From the NCBI GenBank assembly GCA_041391725.1, contig JAWKNL010000021.1, forward strand, positions 1 to 64,000: a stretch of DNA of 64,000 bases, written 5' to 3'. The stretch comes from JAGQVA01 sp041391725 (GTDB taxonomy: Bacteria > Bacteroidota > Bacteroidia > J057). The notes below the pieces were generated by a model. The model had not been told where the DNA came from. It did not search any database and saw only the letters and a list, made by a program, of their open reading frames with translations. Made by a program: the position numbers and the translations under genes. Shown in pieces: positions 50,061 to 59,390 of the stretch (position 1 is the stretch's first letter; each line of letters opens with the position of its first letter).

Positions 50061-52375
50061 TCAAAATCTCCAAAATCATCTGTGCCGGGGGTAGTTGGTT
50101 TCCCGGGAGTTTCTTCGGAATCATCGGCTACCGGTCTGCAATTGAGCGAAATATCTACTCCTTCCGGTTTTTTGAAGCGCTCCATCGGCAGTTGAATCCG
50201 GGAGTCGCCGTAAACACTTTTCATATAGAGCCCCCATATCGGTAGTGCCATGTTGGCTCCCTGTCCGTATTTGATAGATCGGAATCGCATCCTTCTGTCG
50301 GCGGCTCCTACCCATACCCCCGTTACCAGATTCGGCGTTACACCGATAAACCAGCCGTCGGACTGGTTTTGGGTAGTTCCGGTTTTGCCTCCGATTTCAT
50401 TCTTGAAATCGTACCGGAAGCGCAGCCTTTGCGCCGTTCCCTGATCTACGACCCCTTTGAGCAGTTCAATGATCAGATAGGCGTATTTTTCATTCAGCAC
50501 ATTTTTGGGTTCGGGTTCAAAGCTGGCAAGCACATTGCCAGAGCGATCTTCAATGCGGGTGATAAATATCGGTTCGATCCGGTTTCCGGCATTAGCAAAG
50601 GTGCTGTAAGCGTGGGTGAGTTCCATTACACTCAGGTCGGTAGTGCCGAGACAGAGCGCAGGAACCTCATCCAGTTCGGTAGATATACCCATGCTGTGGG
50701 CAAAGCTGGCTACTTCGTGCGGCCCTAGTTTTTTCATCAGGCGGGCTGTAACGAGGTTTACAGAGTTTGCCAGCGCGTATTTAAGGGTCATCTTGCCGCC
50801 AATGCTGCCATCTGAGTTTTTGGGTACCCAGCGATTGCCTCCGGGGTTGTCAAAAACCACCGGCTGGTTGAGTTCTATATCGCAGGGTTTAAACCCCGAA
50901 CGCACGGCAGCGCCGTAAACAAAAGGTTTGAATGTAGAACCTACCTGGCGTTTGCCTTTGGCAACGTGGTCATATTTGAAGTATTTGAAATCAATACCGC
51001 CTACCCACGCTTTGACGTGCCCGTTGGTAGGGTCAATCGAAATCATTCCTGTTTCTAAGATACGTGCGTAATATTTCAGCGAATCGAGCGGCGACATGAC
51101 CGTATCGACAGGGCCATCCCAGGAGAAAACCGTCATCGGTACTTTCTGGCGGAATTCAACTTCAATTTCTGTATCCGATTTGCCTGCTTTTTTGGCGATA
51201 ATATAGCGCTGCGATTTCCTTTTGAGGTCGATAAGAATGGACGGATCTTTTTCCAGTTGTTTTAATCCGCGGTTTTCAACTTTGTCAAAATCCTGCTGGA
51301 GCGTGGTCATGTGTTCTCTTACTGCATTCTCCGCATGGGCCTGCATCCGCGAATCGATGGTCGTATAAACCCTGAGTCCGTCGGTATAAATATTGTAATT
51401 GGTGCCGTCGGCTTTTTTATTTTTTTCACACCATTTGGTGAGTTCTTCCCGCACATATTCTCTAAAGTAGGGCGCGAGACCTTTAATGTGCGTTTGTTCC
51501 TGATCGGTAAGGGCTGACTGAATAGGAATAGCCTTTATGCTGTCAACATTGAGGACTTTCGGGTCAATAAAATCGTACTTGACCATCTGATCGATGATGG
51601 TATTGCGGCGGGCCTGGGTTCTTTCGGCGTATCGAAACGGATTGTAAACGCCCTGGCCTTTGAGCATGCCTACGATCATGGCTGACTCTTCGATGGTCAG
51701 GTCTTTAGCAGATTTGTCAAACAGGCGGTTGGCGGTGGTTTCAATTCCGTAAGAGTTGCCATAAATATTGACGGTATTGAGATAGGCCTCCATGATTTCC
51801 TGTTTGGTAAACCTGCGCTCAATATAGCCAGACACGAGGTATTCCTTTATTTTGCGGATGAGGGTACTTTGCCGCCCCACCTCGTCGTAAAGGTTGCGCG
51901 AAAGCTGCATGGTAATGGTACTTCCTCCCCGAAACTCCTGGCTGCGTATATATTCGGCAATAATCGTAAAAAAGGATTTGGGGTCTATTCCTGAATGGCC
52001 GTAAAACCGTACGTCTTCTGTTGCAATAAGCGCATTGACCACGTGCTCAGAAACCTGATTGAGTTTGACATTCACACGATTTTCTCTGGAATAATATTTT
52101 TCCAGCACTACATTATCTGCAGAAATAAGCTGGGTAGAAAGGTCTGAATCCGGGTTTTCTATCAGATCCATGGGGGGAAGGTCGGTGGAGACAAACACCA
52201 GAAATGCGAGACCCGCTACCAGTATTAGTCCCACAACGCCAAGAAAAAAGGTGCGGGGAAGCTTGAATGAAGGATTCAGATTCAATTTTTTACTACTATT
52301 TTTCAGGGAAGCAGAAATCTCTTTTTCCGCAATTTTTTCGATATCAATGGTTTGTTTTTTGGGAGCTCCGTCCAT
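50057..52375 (-). CDS. Class A penicillin-binding protein (PBP1A-like)
   Basis: This bifunctional peptidoglycan synthase of about 772 residues has a cytoplasmic N-terminus, one membrane helix (FFLGVVGLILVAGLAFLVFV), a GT51 glycosyltransferase domain (catalytic Glu in ATEDVRFYGHSG, and GGSTITMQLSRNLY) and a transpeptidase domain. The latter has Ser in GSTFKPFVYG, the SVN triad after YALAN, and GGKTGTTQN. An acidic low-complexity tail (PGTDDFGDFD) ends the protein. I start at the ATG 52375; a GTG at 52417 is less likely. It is convergent with marR and divergent from the TetR gene, sharing the operator-rich region. Confidence 0.95.
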   Translation of the reverse strand: MDGAPKKQTIDIEKIAEKEISASLKNSSKKLNLNPSFKLPRTFFLGVVGLILVAGLAFLVFVSTDLPPMDLIENPDSDLSTQLISADNVVLEKYYSRENRVNVKLNQVSEHVVNALIATEDVRFYGHSGIDPKSFFTIIAEYIRSQEFRGGSTITMQLSRNLYDEVGRQSTLIRKIKEYLVSGYIERRFTKQEIMEAYLNTVNIYGNSYGIETTANRLFDKSAKDLTIEESAMIVGMLKGQGVYNPFRYAERTQARRNTIIDQMVKYDFIDPKVLNVDSIKAIPIQSALTDQEQTHIKGLAPYFREYVREELTKWCEKNKKADGTNYNIYTDGLRVYTTIDSRMQAHAENAVREHMTTLQQDFDKVENRGLKQLEKDPSILIDLKRKSQRYIIAKKAGKSDTEIEVEFRQKVPMTVFSWDGPVDTVMSPLDSLKYYARILETGMISIDPTNGHVKAWVGGIDFKYFKYDHVAKGKRQVGSTFKPFVYGAAVRSGFKPCDIELNQPVVFDNPGGNRWVPKNSDGSIGGKMTLKYALANSVNLVTARLMKKLGPHEVASFAHSMGISTELDEVPALCLGTTDLSVMELTHAYSTFANAGNRIEPIFITRIEDRSGNVLASFEPEPKNVLNEKYAYLIIELLKGVVDQGTAQRLRFRYDFKNEIGGKTGTTQNQSDGWFIGVTPNLVTGVWVGAADRRMRFRSIKYGQGANMALPIWGLYMKSVYGDSRIQLPMERFKKPEGVDISLNCRPVADDSEETPGKPTTPGTDDFGDFD

Positions 52376-52469
52376 ATCTGATGTTTTTATCCTCCGTTGT
52401 AACGCAAATATCGCCACAACTAACCAAACAAATACCGTACCCGCTCAAAATTTTTTTTTGGAAATAAAA

Positions 52470-52511
52470 AACCAAATGGTTAGTTTGGTAGTATAGTTTA
52501 ACCAACTGGTT
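52470..52511. promoter_or_regulatory. Paired TetR-type operators
   Basis: Two dyads, AACCAAATGGTT (52470-52481) and AACCAACTGGTT (52500-52511), have centres 30 bases apart and end nine bases before the TetR start codon. A related half site, TAACCAAAC, occurs near 52421. The arrangement is as expected for TetR autoregulation of the exporter operon and perhaps of the divergent penicillin-binding protein gene. Confidence 0.65.
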
Positions 52512-52519
52512 AGTTGAAA

Positions 52520-53152
52520 ATGAAAAAAGACGATAGTACAGAGAAAAGAATCCTGGACGCTGCAAGGAAAGTTTTTTATGAAAAAGGGCTTGCAGGTGCC
52601 AGAATGGAAGAAATTGCGCAGGAAGCCGGAATTAATAAGGCCATGTTGCATTATTATTTCCGCTCCAAACAAAAATTATTTGAGAAGATTTTCCTGGAAG
52701 CTTTCGGGCAAATATTTCCCCGCCTCATTGCCATTGTTGCCAGCGACATCTCTTTAGAAGAAAAAATTTCTCAAATCAGTACTTCCTATATTGAAGTTCT
52801 GACCGAAAATCCGCAGTTGCCGCTATTTGTCATGAGTTCTATCCAGCGCGATGCCGGGAGTTTTGTCTCAGGCATGATTCAGGATAATCCCCTTCAGCCT
52901 TCTCTGGTTTTGGGAAAACTGCGGGAACAGATTGCGGAGGAGGTAAAAGCAGGAAAAATCAACCCTATTGACCCCCGTGACCTGATCGTGAATATTATCG
53001 CTGTGTCGGTTTTTCCCTTTATGATGAAACCGATTCTGACAGGACTTTTCGGCATGACCGAAGAAGACTTTCAGGCTTTTATTTCCAATCGGAAACTATC
53101 GGTCTCCGATTTTCTCATTCGCGCCGTCTCCAGGGCGGATTCGTCCCAATAA
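52520..53152 (+). CDS. TetR/AcrR family regulator
   Basis: The 210-residue repressor has a TetR helix-turn-helix (RILDAARKVFYEKGLAGARM, NKAMLHYYF, KQKLFEKIF) and a helical ligand-binding domain. It is the first gene of the exporter cluster, 13 bases before the TolC-like gene, matching E. coli CecR (YbiH) that controls ybhGFSR. Two dyads directly in front of the ATG fit autorepression. The start is the ATG at 52520; a TTG at 52514 is in frame but inside the second operator's flank. Confidence 0.92.
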   Translation: MKKDDSTEKRILDAARKVFYEKGLAGARMEEIAQEAGINKAMLHYYFRSKQKLFEKIFLEAFGQIFPRLIAIVASDISLEEKISQISTSYIEVLTENPQLPLFVMSSIQRDAGSFVSGMIQDNPLQPSLVLGKLREQIAEEVKAGKINPIDPRDLIVNIIAVSVFPFMMKPILTGLFGMTEEDFQAFISNRKLSVSDFLIRAVSRADSSQ

Positions 53153-53165
53153 ACCCTTTCGATTT

Positions 53166-54431
53166 ATGAAAAATATTGTCTTAATCCTTCCCCTGAGTCT
53201 GATTGCCCTATGGGCAAATGCCCAGACTCTTTCGCTGGCAGAATGCCAGCGCGAGGCAATGGCTTTGAGCCCGCTACAACAACAGAAAAGCCTGATTGCG
53301 ACAACTACCAACCTGCAGAACCAAAACCTGGAAGCGGTTTTTTTGCCCAAAATAACCCTTGCCGGACAGGCGACCTGGCAGTCGGATGTGATTACTTTTC
53401 CCGAAATCGGCCCCGTTGCCGTTTTCCCCGAAATTCCTCACTTTCAGTTTAATACCGCCCTCAATGCTTCGCAAATCCTTTTTGACGGGGGGGCGGTAAA
53501 ACTCGGCAAACAGATCAATGAAGTTTCCCGCCAGGTACAAACCCAGGAAACCGATGTCGAAATCAACCGGGTGAAAGAGGTGGTAAACGAACTGTATTTC
53601 TCCATCCTGCTGCTGGACAAAAACACCGCTATTCTCAATCAGGCGCTCGAACAATTGTCCACCCGCCGTATTTCGCTCGAATCAGGTGTCAGAAACGGCG
53701 TCGTTTTAAAAAGCAACCTCGACGCCTTTGACAAACAGATTTTGCTGCTTGAGCAGAAAAGAGACCAACTTCTGGCCGATAAAAAAGCGCTACTGCATAT
53801 GCTCGAAGACTGGACCGGTAAAGAAGATTTGTCCGGAACCACATTTGTAATCCCTGATTACAGCGAAGCTTCGGCAATAAATTACTCTGGAAGGCCTGAA
53901 TATCAGTTGTTTGATCTTCAAAAACAGCAAATCGCTCAAAGTGCCAATGCCCTTCAGGCGCGCACGCTGCCCCTGGTTTCGGCTTTTGCTACGGGGGGGA
54001 TCGGGCAGCCCAACCCCTTCAATTTTCTGAAAACGGATCCTTCTCCCTTTTTTCAGGCAGGAGTAAAATTTGCCTGGACGCCCTGGGACTGGAACCAGAC
54101 CCGGAGGGAAAAGGAAATACTCGCTGTGAAAGCCCAGATGATTGACACGCGAAAGCAACAACTCGATCAAAACATTCAGGTAGCCATACGACGCGACCAG
54201 GAAGCCATTTCCAGTCTGGAAACCCAGATCGAAAGAGACCAGAAAATAATTTCTCTTCAGGAGTCCATTGTCGCTCAGGCAAATACACAACTGGACAACG
54301 GGATCATCACATCTGCTGATTATCTCTCGGAAGTCACCGCGCTCACGGAGGCAAAACTCAACCTCGAAGCACATACCATTCAGTTATCCCGCGCAAAAGT
54401 GAATATCCTCACCAAAACCGGGGCCCTTTAA
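53166..54431 (+). CDS. TolC-family outer-membrane efflux protein
   Basis: The 421-residue protein has a signal peptide (ending NAQ) and the two-fold OEP pattern of TolC: long amphipathic helices (TLSLAECQREAMALSP, LDAFDKQILLLEQKRDQLLADK) alternating with short beta stretches (PKITLAGQATWQSD, PLVSAFATGGIGQ). It would be the outer-membrane channel of the following ABC exporter. It lacks a lipobox. The gene sits between tetR and the HlyD-like gene, with spacings of 13 and 38 bases. Confidence 0.92.
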   Translation: MKNIVLILPLSLIALWANAQTLSLAECQREAMALSPLQQQKSLIATTTNLQNQNLEAVFLPKITLAGQATWQSDVITFPEIGPVAVFPEIPHFQFNTALNASQILFDGGAVKLGKQINEVSRQVQTQETDVEINRVKEVVNELYFSILLLDKNTAILNQALEQLSTRRISLESGVRNGVVLKSNLDAFDKQILLLEQKRDQLLADKKALLHMLEDWTGKEDLSGTTFVIPDYSEASAINYSGRPEYQLFDLQKQQIAQSANALQARTLPLVSAFATGGIGQPNPFNFLKTDPSPFFQAGVKFAWTPWDWNQTRREKEILAVKAQMIDTRKQQLDQNIQVAIRRDQEAISSLETQIERDQKIISLQESIVAQANTQLDNGIITSADYLSEVTALTEAKLNLEAHTIQLSRAKVNILTKTGAL

Positions 54432-54469
54432 TTCCACTCAATATCCACGGCATTTCAATATTTCTGTAT

Positions 54470-55393
54470 ATGAAAATCCAACATGTATTTCTCCCCCTGA
54501 TCGCATCCACTTTTGTATTTATTTCATGCAACCGCGATCTCAACACTGCCGATGCGCATGGAAACTTCGAAGCAGAAGAAGTTTTGGTTTCTGCTGAGGC
54601 CAGCGGTCGCATTGTAAGCCTTTCCATTGAGGAGGGGCAGATACTGCAAGCCGGGGCTGTGGTTGGTTACATTGACACCACCCAGCTTTATTTGCGCAAA
54701 CAGCAGCTCCGGGCCGCTGTACGGGCAGTGCTGAGCAAAAAGCAGTTGATCCAGCCCCAGACCAATGTATATGAAGAGCAGAAAGCCAACCTTCGCCGCG
54801 AAATCACCCGCGTGGAAAAACTTCTGGCCGACGGCGCTGCGACGCAAAAACAGCTTGACGACCTCAAAGGACAACTGGAACTGGTCGAAAGACAAATGAT
54901 CGCCCATGTCACCAGCCTTAATACCGTGAATCAGGGAATTGCCAGCGAAGTGGATCCCCTCCTGGCCCAGATCGCCCAGATCGATGACCAGATTTCCCGG
55001 AGCATACTCCGCAATCCGCAGGAAGGACAAGTGCTGGCACAATACGCAGCGCAGGGTGAAATCACCTCTTTTGGCCGTCCGCTGTATAAAATTGCAGATA
55101 TGGACGAACTAACACTCCGGATGTATATTCAGGGGGATCAGCTCGATGATGTAAAAATAGGGCAGAAGGTCGAAGTGCTGGCCGATGCAGATGATCATAC
55201 CTATCACCAGTTTCAGGGCACTGTCACCTGGGTTTCCCCCAAAGCAGAATTTACGCCCCGTTCTATCCAGACCAAAACCGAGCGTACCACACTTGTCTAT
55301 GCGGCTAAGGTGAAAGTCAGCAATGATGGAACCCTGAAAATCGGAATGCCGGGCGAGGTGAACTTTTCCACAGGCGTAGCAAGTAACCAATAG
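54470..55393 (+). CDS. HlyD-family membrane-fusion protein (YbhG-like)
   Basis: The 307-residue adaptor is a predicted lipoprotein (FVFISC) with a biotinyl-lipoyl half-motif (SAEASGRIVSLSIEEGQIL, then GAVVGYIDT), a coiled-coil hairpin of about 100 residues (near 90-165), the second lipoyl half (ILRNPQEGQVLAQYAAQGE) and a beta-barrel domain. It would bridge the inner-membrane ABC-2 permeases and the TolC-like channel, as YbhG does in E. coli. It is three bases from the ATPase gene. Confidence 0.92.
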   Translation: MKIQHVFLPLIASTFVFISCNRDLNTADAHGNFEAEEVLVSAEASGRIVSLSIEEGQILQAGAVVGYIDTTQLYLRKQQLRAAVRAVLSKKQLIQPQTNVYEEQKANLRREITRVEKLLADGAATQKQLDDLKGQLELVERQMIAHVTSLNTVNQGIASEVDPLLAQIAQIDDQISRSILRNPQEGQVLAQYAAQGEITSFGRPLYKIADMDELTLRMYIQGDQLDDVKIGQKVEVLADADDHTYHQFQGTVTWVSPKAEFTPRSIQTKTERTTLVYAAKVKVSNDGTLKIGMPGEVNFSTGVASNQ

Positions 55394-55396
55394 GGC

Positions 55397-56302
55397 ATGG
55401 CAGCTATTTCCATACAACAACTTAGCCGTTCATACGGGGAGGTGCAAGCCCTCAAATCCGTAAGTCTGGAAGTCGAGCCCGGCGAACTCTTTGGTCTGAT
55501 CGGGCCTGACGGGGCGGGAAAAACTACACTGATACGCATTCTGGCAACTTTGCTATTACCCGGAGACGGACATGCCGAAGTCCTCGGGTATGATGTGGTA
55601 AATCAGTACAGGGAAATCCGGAAAAAGATGGGATATATGCCCGGCAAATTTTCGCTGTACTACGACCTGACGATACTGGAGAATATCAATCTGTTTGCCA
55701 CGATTTTTGGTACGACGCTGGAAGAAAATTACGATCTGATCAGAGACATTTACAGTCAGATTGAGCCATTTAAGCACCGCCGCGCCGGAAATCTTTCCGG
55801 CGGAATGAAGCAGAAGCTGGCTCTTTCCTGCGCGCTGATTCACGCACCGGAGGTACTTTTTCTCGATGAGCCGACGACCGGCGTAGATGCTGTCTCCCGT
55901 CGCGAATTTTGGGAAATGTTGCGCAAACTTCGCGACAGAGGCATCACCATTCTGGTTTCCACTCCCTATATGGATGAAGCCAGTCTGTGCGACAGGGTAG
56001 CCCTGATTCAGAACGGAAATATTTTACAGATAGACACACCCGAAAATATCGTCGGATCATTTAAGTCTGACCTCTACGCAGTAAAGGCAGATCAGACCTG
56101 GAAACTGCTCAAAGACTTGCGCGCGTATGAATGGGCCGCATCTGTGTTTGCTTTTGGCGAAAGTGTCCATTATACAGACAAAAGAAGCGATTTTGAGCCT
56201 TCAGGCTTAGCAGAATACCTGCAGGCTGGCGGCAATTCGGGCGTTCGGATTTCGCCGATTAAGCCGGGGATTGAAGATTGTTTTATGGCTTTAATGAACT
56301 AA
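55397..56302 (+). CDS. ABC transporter ATPase, first subunit
   Basis: The 301-residue ATPase corresponds to the N-terminal half of E. coli YbhF. Walker A is GPDGAGKTT (residues 36-44), signature LSGGMKQKL, Walker B VLFLDEPTTGVD, followed by His-loop region ILVSTPYMDEA, in which the usual His is replaced by Pro-Tyr context (STPYMD). A C-terminal extension of about 80 residues follows the ATPase core. It shares one base with the next ATPase gene (TAATG), so the pair is coupled and probably forms a heterodimer. Confidence 0.92.
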   Translation: MAAISIQQLSRSYGEVQALKSVSLEVEPGELFGLIGPDGAGKTTLIRILATLLLPGDGHAEVLGYDVVNQYREIRKKMGYMPGKFSLYYDLTILENINLFATIFGTTLEENYDLIRDIYSQIEPFKHRRAGNLSGGMKQKLALSCALIHAPEVLFLDEPTTGVDAVSRREFWEMLRKLRDRGITILVSTPYMDEASLCDRVALIQNGNILQIDTPENIVGSFKSDLYAVKADQTWKLLKDLRAYEWAASVFAFGESVHYTDKRSDFEPSGLAEYLQAGGNSGVRISPIKPGIEDCFMALMN

Positions 56303-57036
56303 TGATGGCATCAATAGTTGCAACAGAACTCACCCGCACATTTGGCGCATTTACTGCGGTAGATCACATATCGTTTTCGGTTGAGGAGGGCGAAATATTT
56401 GGTTTCCTCGGCGCCAACGGAGCCGGAAAAACCACTGCCATGCGTATGCTTTGCGGGCTGTTATCTCCCTCTGGTGGTCAGGCTACGGTTGCGGGCTACG
56501 ATATTGCCAAAAGACCCGAAATGGTCAAACGCAATATCGGGTATATGAGTCAGAAATTTTCGCTGTATGAAGACCTGACTGTGGGGGAAAACATCGTATT
56601 CTACGGCGGTATTTATGGATTGAGCCGAAATACCATTCGGAGTAAAACTGCCGAGATGCTGGAAAAACTGGGGCTGAATGAGGTGCGCGATACCATGATC
56701 AGAGACCTGCCGCTGGGATGGAAGCAAAAAATCGCTTTTTCTACGGCGATCATCCACGAGCCGCAGATTGTTTTTCTCGATGAACCCACCGGTGGTGTTG
56801 ATCCAGTCACCCGGCGGCAGTTCTGGGATCTGATTTATGAGGCTGCTGACAATGGCGTTACCATTTTTGTAACAACCCACTACATGGATGAAGCAGAGTA
56901 TTGCAACCGCATTTCGATTATGGTTGACGGAAGAATAGATGCCATGGGAACGCCGGAGGCACTGAAACAACAATTTGCAGCCAATAGCATGGACGAAGTA
57001 TTTGTCAGGCTTGCACGACCTTCTGCTGTTAAATGA
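56302..57036 (+). CDS. ABC transporter ATPase, second subunit
   Basis: The 244-residue ATPase corresponds to the C-terminal half of YbhF. Walker A is GANGAGKTT (37-45), Walker B VFLDEPTGGVDP, and the His loop is intact (VTTHYMDEA). The ABC signature is LPLGWKQK instead of LSGGQ, a variant typical for this subfamily. Together with the first ATPase, whose His loop is altered, it suggests one full and one degenerate catalytic site. The start at 56302 overlaps the previous stop; the end overlaps the permease start by four bases (ATGA). Confidence 0.92.
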   Translation: MMASIVATELTRTFGAFTAVDHISFSVEEGEIFGFLGANGAGKTTAMRMLCGLLSPSGGQATVAGYDIAKRPEMVKRNIGYMSQKFSLYEDLTVGENIVFYGGIYGLSRNTIRSKTAEMLEKLGLNEVRDTMIRDLPLGWKQKIAFSTAIIHEPQIVFLDEPTGGVDPVTRRQFWDLIYEAADNGVTIFVTTHYMDEAEYCNRISIMVDGRIDAMGTPEALKQQFAANSMDEVFVRLARPSAVK

Positions 57037-58160
57037 TTACAAATCTTCTGATTATGAAAAGATTTATAGGATTTGTCAGAAAGGAATTCTTCCACATATT
57101 CCGCGACAGGCGCACCCTGCTGATTTTATTTGGCATGCCGGTCGTGCAGATTCTCCTTTTTGGTTATGCCGTAACCAATGAGATAAAGGAGGCCAAAATT
57201 GCCATTCTCGACCACGCTAAAGATGAGGTGAGCCGGGAGGCAATTTCCAAAATTCTGGCTTCGGGATATTTTATTCTGGAGTCTGATCTTCATTCGGAGA
57301 AGGAAATTGAACCGGCGTTTCAGGCTGGCCGGATCAAACTTGCCATCGTATTTGAGCCCGGATTTGGCACCCGGCTCATCAGAGACGGAAAGGCTGCCGT
57401 ACAGATTCTGGCGGATGCAACTGATCCCAATACCGCCAGCACGCTGGTTACCTACACCCAGGCTATTTTTCTCGATTATCAGCGGGAGTTGAATGCGATT
57501 TCATCCATACCCCTTACCATCGTTCCCGATTCGCGGATGCGATACAATCCGGAACAGAAAGGGGTGTTTTTGTTTGTCCCAGGGTTGATTGCAATTATTC
57601 TCATGCTGGTATCGGCGATGATGACCTCAATTTCTATTACCCGGGAAAAGGAAATGGGGACAATGGAAGTGTTATTGGCCTCGCCCATGCGGCCATTTCA
57701 GATTATTCTGGGAAAGGTAACGCCGTATGTGATGTTGTCCCTGATCAATGCAATTGTGATCCTGCTGATGGGAAAATTTGTGTTTGGGGTGCCGGTTCAG
57801 GGAAGTGTGGTACTGCTACTTTCGGAGAGCGTTCTTTTTATCCTTTCTGCGCTTGCGTTGGGCATTCTGATTTCTACGGTTGCCCAGTCTCAGCAGGTAG
57901 CGTTGATGCTTTCCCTGATGGGATTGATGTTGCCTACCATTTTGCTGTCGGGCTTTATGTTTCCGATCGAAAATATGCCTATTCCCCTTCAGGTGATTTC
58001 TAATATTATTCCTGCGCGTTGGTTTGTGGTGATCGTAAAGGGAATTATGCTCAAAGGTCTGGGGCTGGATTTGTTGTGGCAGGAGACAGTGATACTGGTA
58101 GGGTTTACGGTCTTTTTTATGCTGGTGAGCACCCGAAAGTTTAAAGTCAGACTGGAGTAG
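57033..58160 (+). CDS. ABC-2 type permease, YbhS-like
   Basis: The 375-residue permease has the ABC-2 layout: an N-terminal membrane helix (LLILFGMPVVQILLFGYAV), a large periplasmic loop of about 130 residues, then five C-terminal helices (PGLIAIILMLVSAMMTS to VILVGFTVFFMLVS), with the motif REKEMGTMEVLLASPM. It starts with ATG overlapping the ATPase stop; an ATG at 57054 is an alternative. With its neighbour it forms the heterodimeric pore for drugs, cations or lipids. Confidence 0.92.
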   Translation: MITNLLIMKRFIGFVRKEFFHIFRDRRTLLILFGMPVVQILLFGYAVTNEIKEAKIAILDHAKDEVSREAISKILASGYFILESDLHSEKEIEPAFQAGRIKLAIVFEPGFGTRLIRDGKAAVQILADATDPNTASTLVTYTQAIFLDYQRELNAISSIPLTIVPDSRMRYNPEQKGVFLFVPGLIAIILMLVSAMMTSISITREKEMGTMEVLLASPMRPFQIILGKVTPYVMLSLINAIVILLMGKFVFGVPVQGSVVLLLSESVLFILSALALGILISTVAQSQQVALMLSLMGLMLPTILLSGFMFPIENMPIPLQVISNIIPARWFVVIVKGIMLKGLGLDLLWQETVILVGFTVFFMLVSTRKFKVRLE

Positions 58161-58197
58161 GGCAGGGGGAATAATTTTTTTATCAAAATATAAAGTT

Positions 58198-59325
58198 ATG
58201 CGTACGATAGGATTCATTTTGTATAAAGAGTTCCGGCAAATTTTCCGGAACAAGGCTATTCTGCCGATTATTTTTGTGGCTCCGGTCATTCAGCTTGTGA
58301 TACTGGCCTATGCTGCCAATTTTGAGGTGAAAAACCTCAAACTGGTGGTAATCGACAATGACCACAGCAGCTTTTCACAGCGATTAATCGGCAAATTTGA
58401 AGGTTCTGCTTACTTCCGTCTGGTGGGAACTGCTGATTCGGAAGCGGAAGCCTCAGGGATGATAGAAGAAGACAGGGCAGATATTATCATGGAAATACCC
58501 AAAGGGTTTGAGGAAAACCTCATGCGGGAGAATGTAGATCATATTCAACTGATTGCCAATGCCATTGATGGGGTAAAGGGCGGGCTGGCAGCCGCATATT
58601 CCGGCCAGGTGATCCGCGATTTTAACCGGGAAATGATAGAAACTTACGGGCCGGTGCTTATATCCGGAGCCCCTATGGCGCAGGTGAGTATTTCGATGGA
58701 CGAACAATATTGGTTTAACCCCAAAATGGACTATAAAACCTTTATGGTTCCCGGTATTCTGGCGTTGCTGGTAACAATGATCGGCAGTTTTCTTTCTTCC
58801 ATGAATATCGTAAGGGAAAAGGAAATGGGAACCATTGAACAGATCAACGTAACGCCTATCAAAAAATATCAGTTTGTAATCGGAAAGCAATTGCCTTTTC
58901 TGGTAATCGCGCTGTTTGAGTTTGGGATCGGCCTTATTGTGGCAAAGATTCTGTACAATATACCTTTTCTTGGCAGTATTCCGCTAATGTTTGTTTTTAC
59001 CGCTTTGTATATGACGGTGATTTTAGGGCTGGGGCTGTTTATTTCTACCTTTACCGAAACCCAGCAGCAGGCCATGTTTATTGCATGGTTTTTTATGGTG
59101 ATATTTATTTTCCTCAGCGGGATGTTTACGGCCATTGAAAATATGCCGGCCTGGGCACAGACACTTACCTATTTTAATCCTGTAAGATATTTTATTGAAG
59201 CCATCCGTATGGTTATGCTCAAAGGTGCGGGGCTTCACGACATTGCCCGGCAGATATGGATACTGGTGGGGTATGCGATCCTGATCAACACCCTTGCGGT
59301 ATGGAATTATCGGAAAACTGTGTGA
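58198..59325 (+). CDS. ABC-2 type permease, YbhR-like
   Basis: The 375-residue permease is a paralogue of the preceding gene: one N-terminal helix (PIIFVAPVIQLVILAYAA), a periplasmic loop, and five helices with REKEMGTIEQINVTPIKKY between them. It lies 37 bases after the first permease and is the last gene of the exporter operon. Its loop is of similar length to its partner's but differs in sequence, consistent with a heterodimer. Confidence 0.92.
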   Translation: MRTIGFILYKEFRQIFRNKAILPIIFVAPVIQLVILAYAANFEVKNLKLVVIDNDHSSFSQRLIGKFEGSAYFRLVGTADSEAEASGMIEEDRADIIMEIPKGFEENLMRENVDHIQLIANAIDGVKGGLAAAYSGQVIRDFNREMIETYGPVLISGAPMAQVSISMDEQYWFNPKMDYKTFMVPGILALLVTMIGSFLSSMNIVREKEMGTIEQINVTPIKKYQFVIGKQLPFLVIALFEFGIGLIVAKILYNIPFLGSIPLMFVFTALYMTVILGLGLFISTFTETQQQAMFIAWFFMVIFIFLSGMFTAIENMPAWAQTLTYFNPVRYFIEAIRMVMLKGAGLHDIARQIWILVGYAILINTLAVWNYRKTV

Positions 59326-59390
59326 AATTTTAAAGATTTTCTATCTTTATACAGAGAGGTTCTGTCCGGTCATTTATCCCTGAAAACCTG

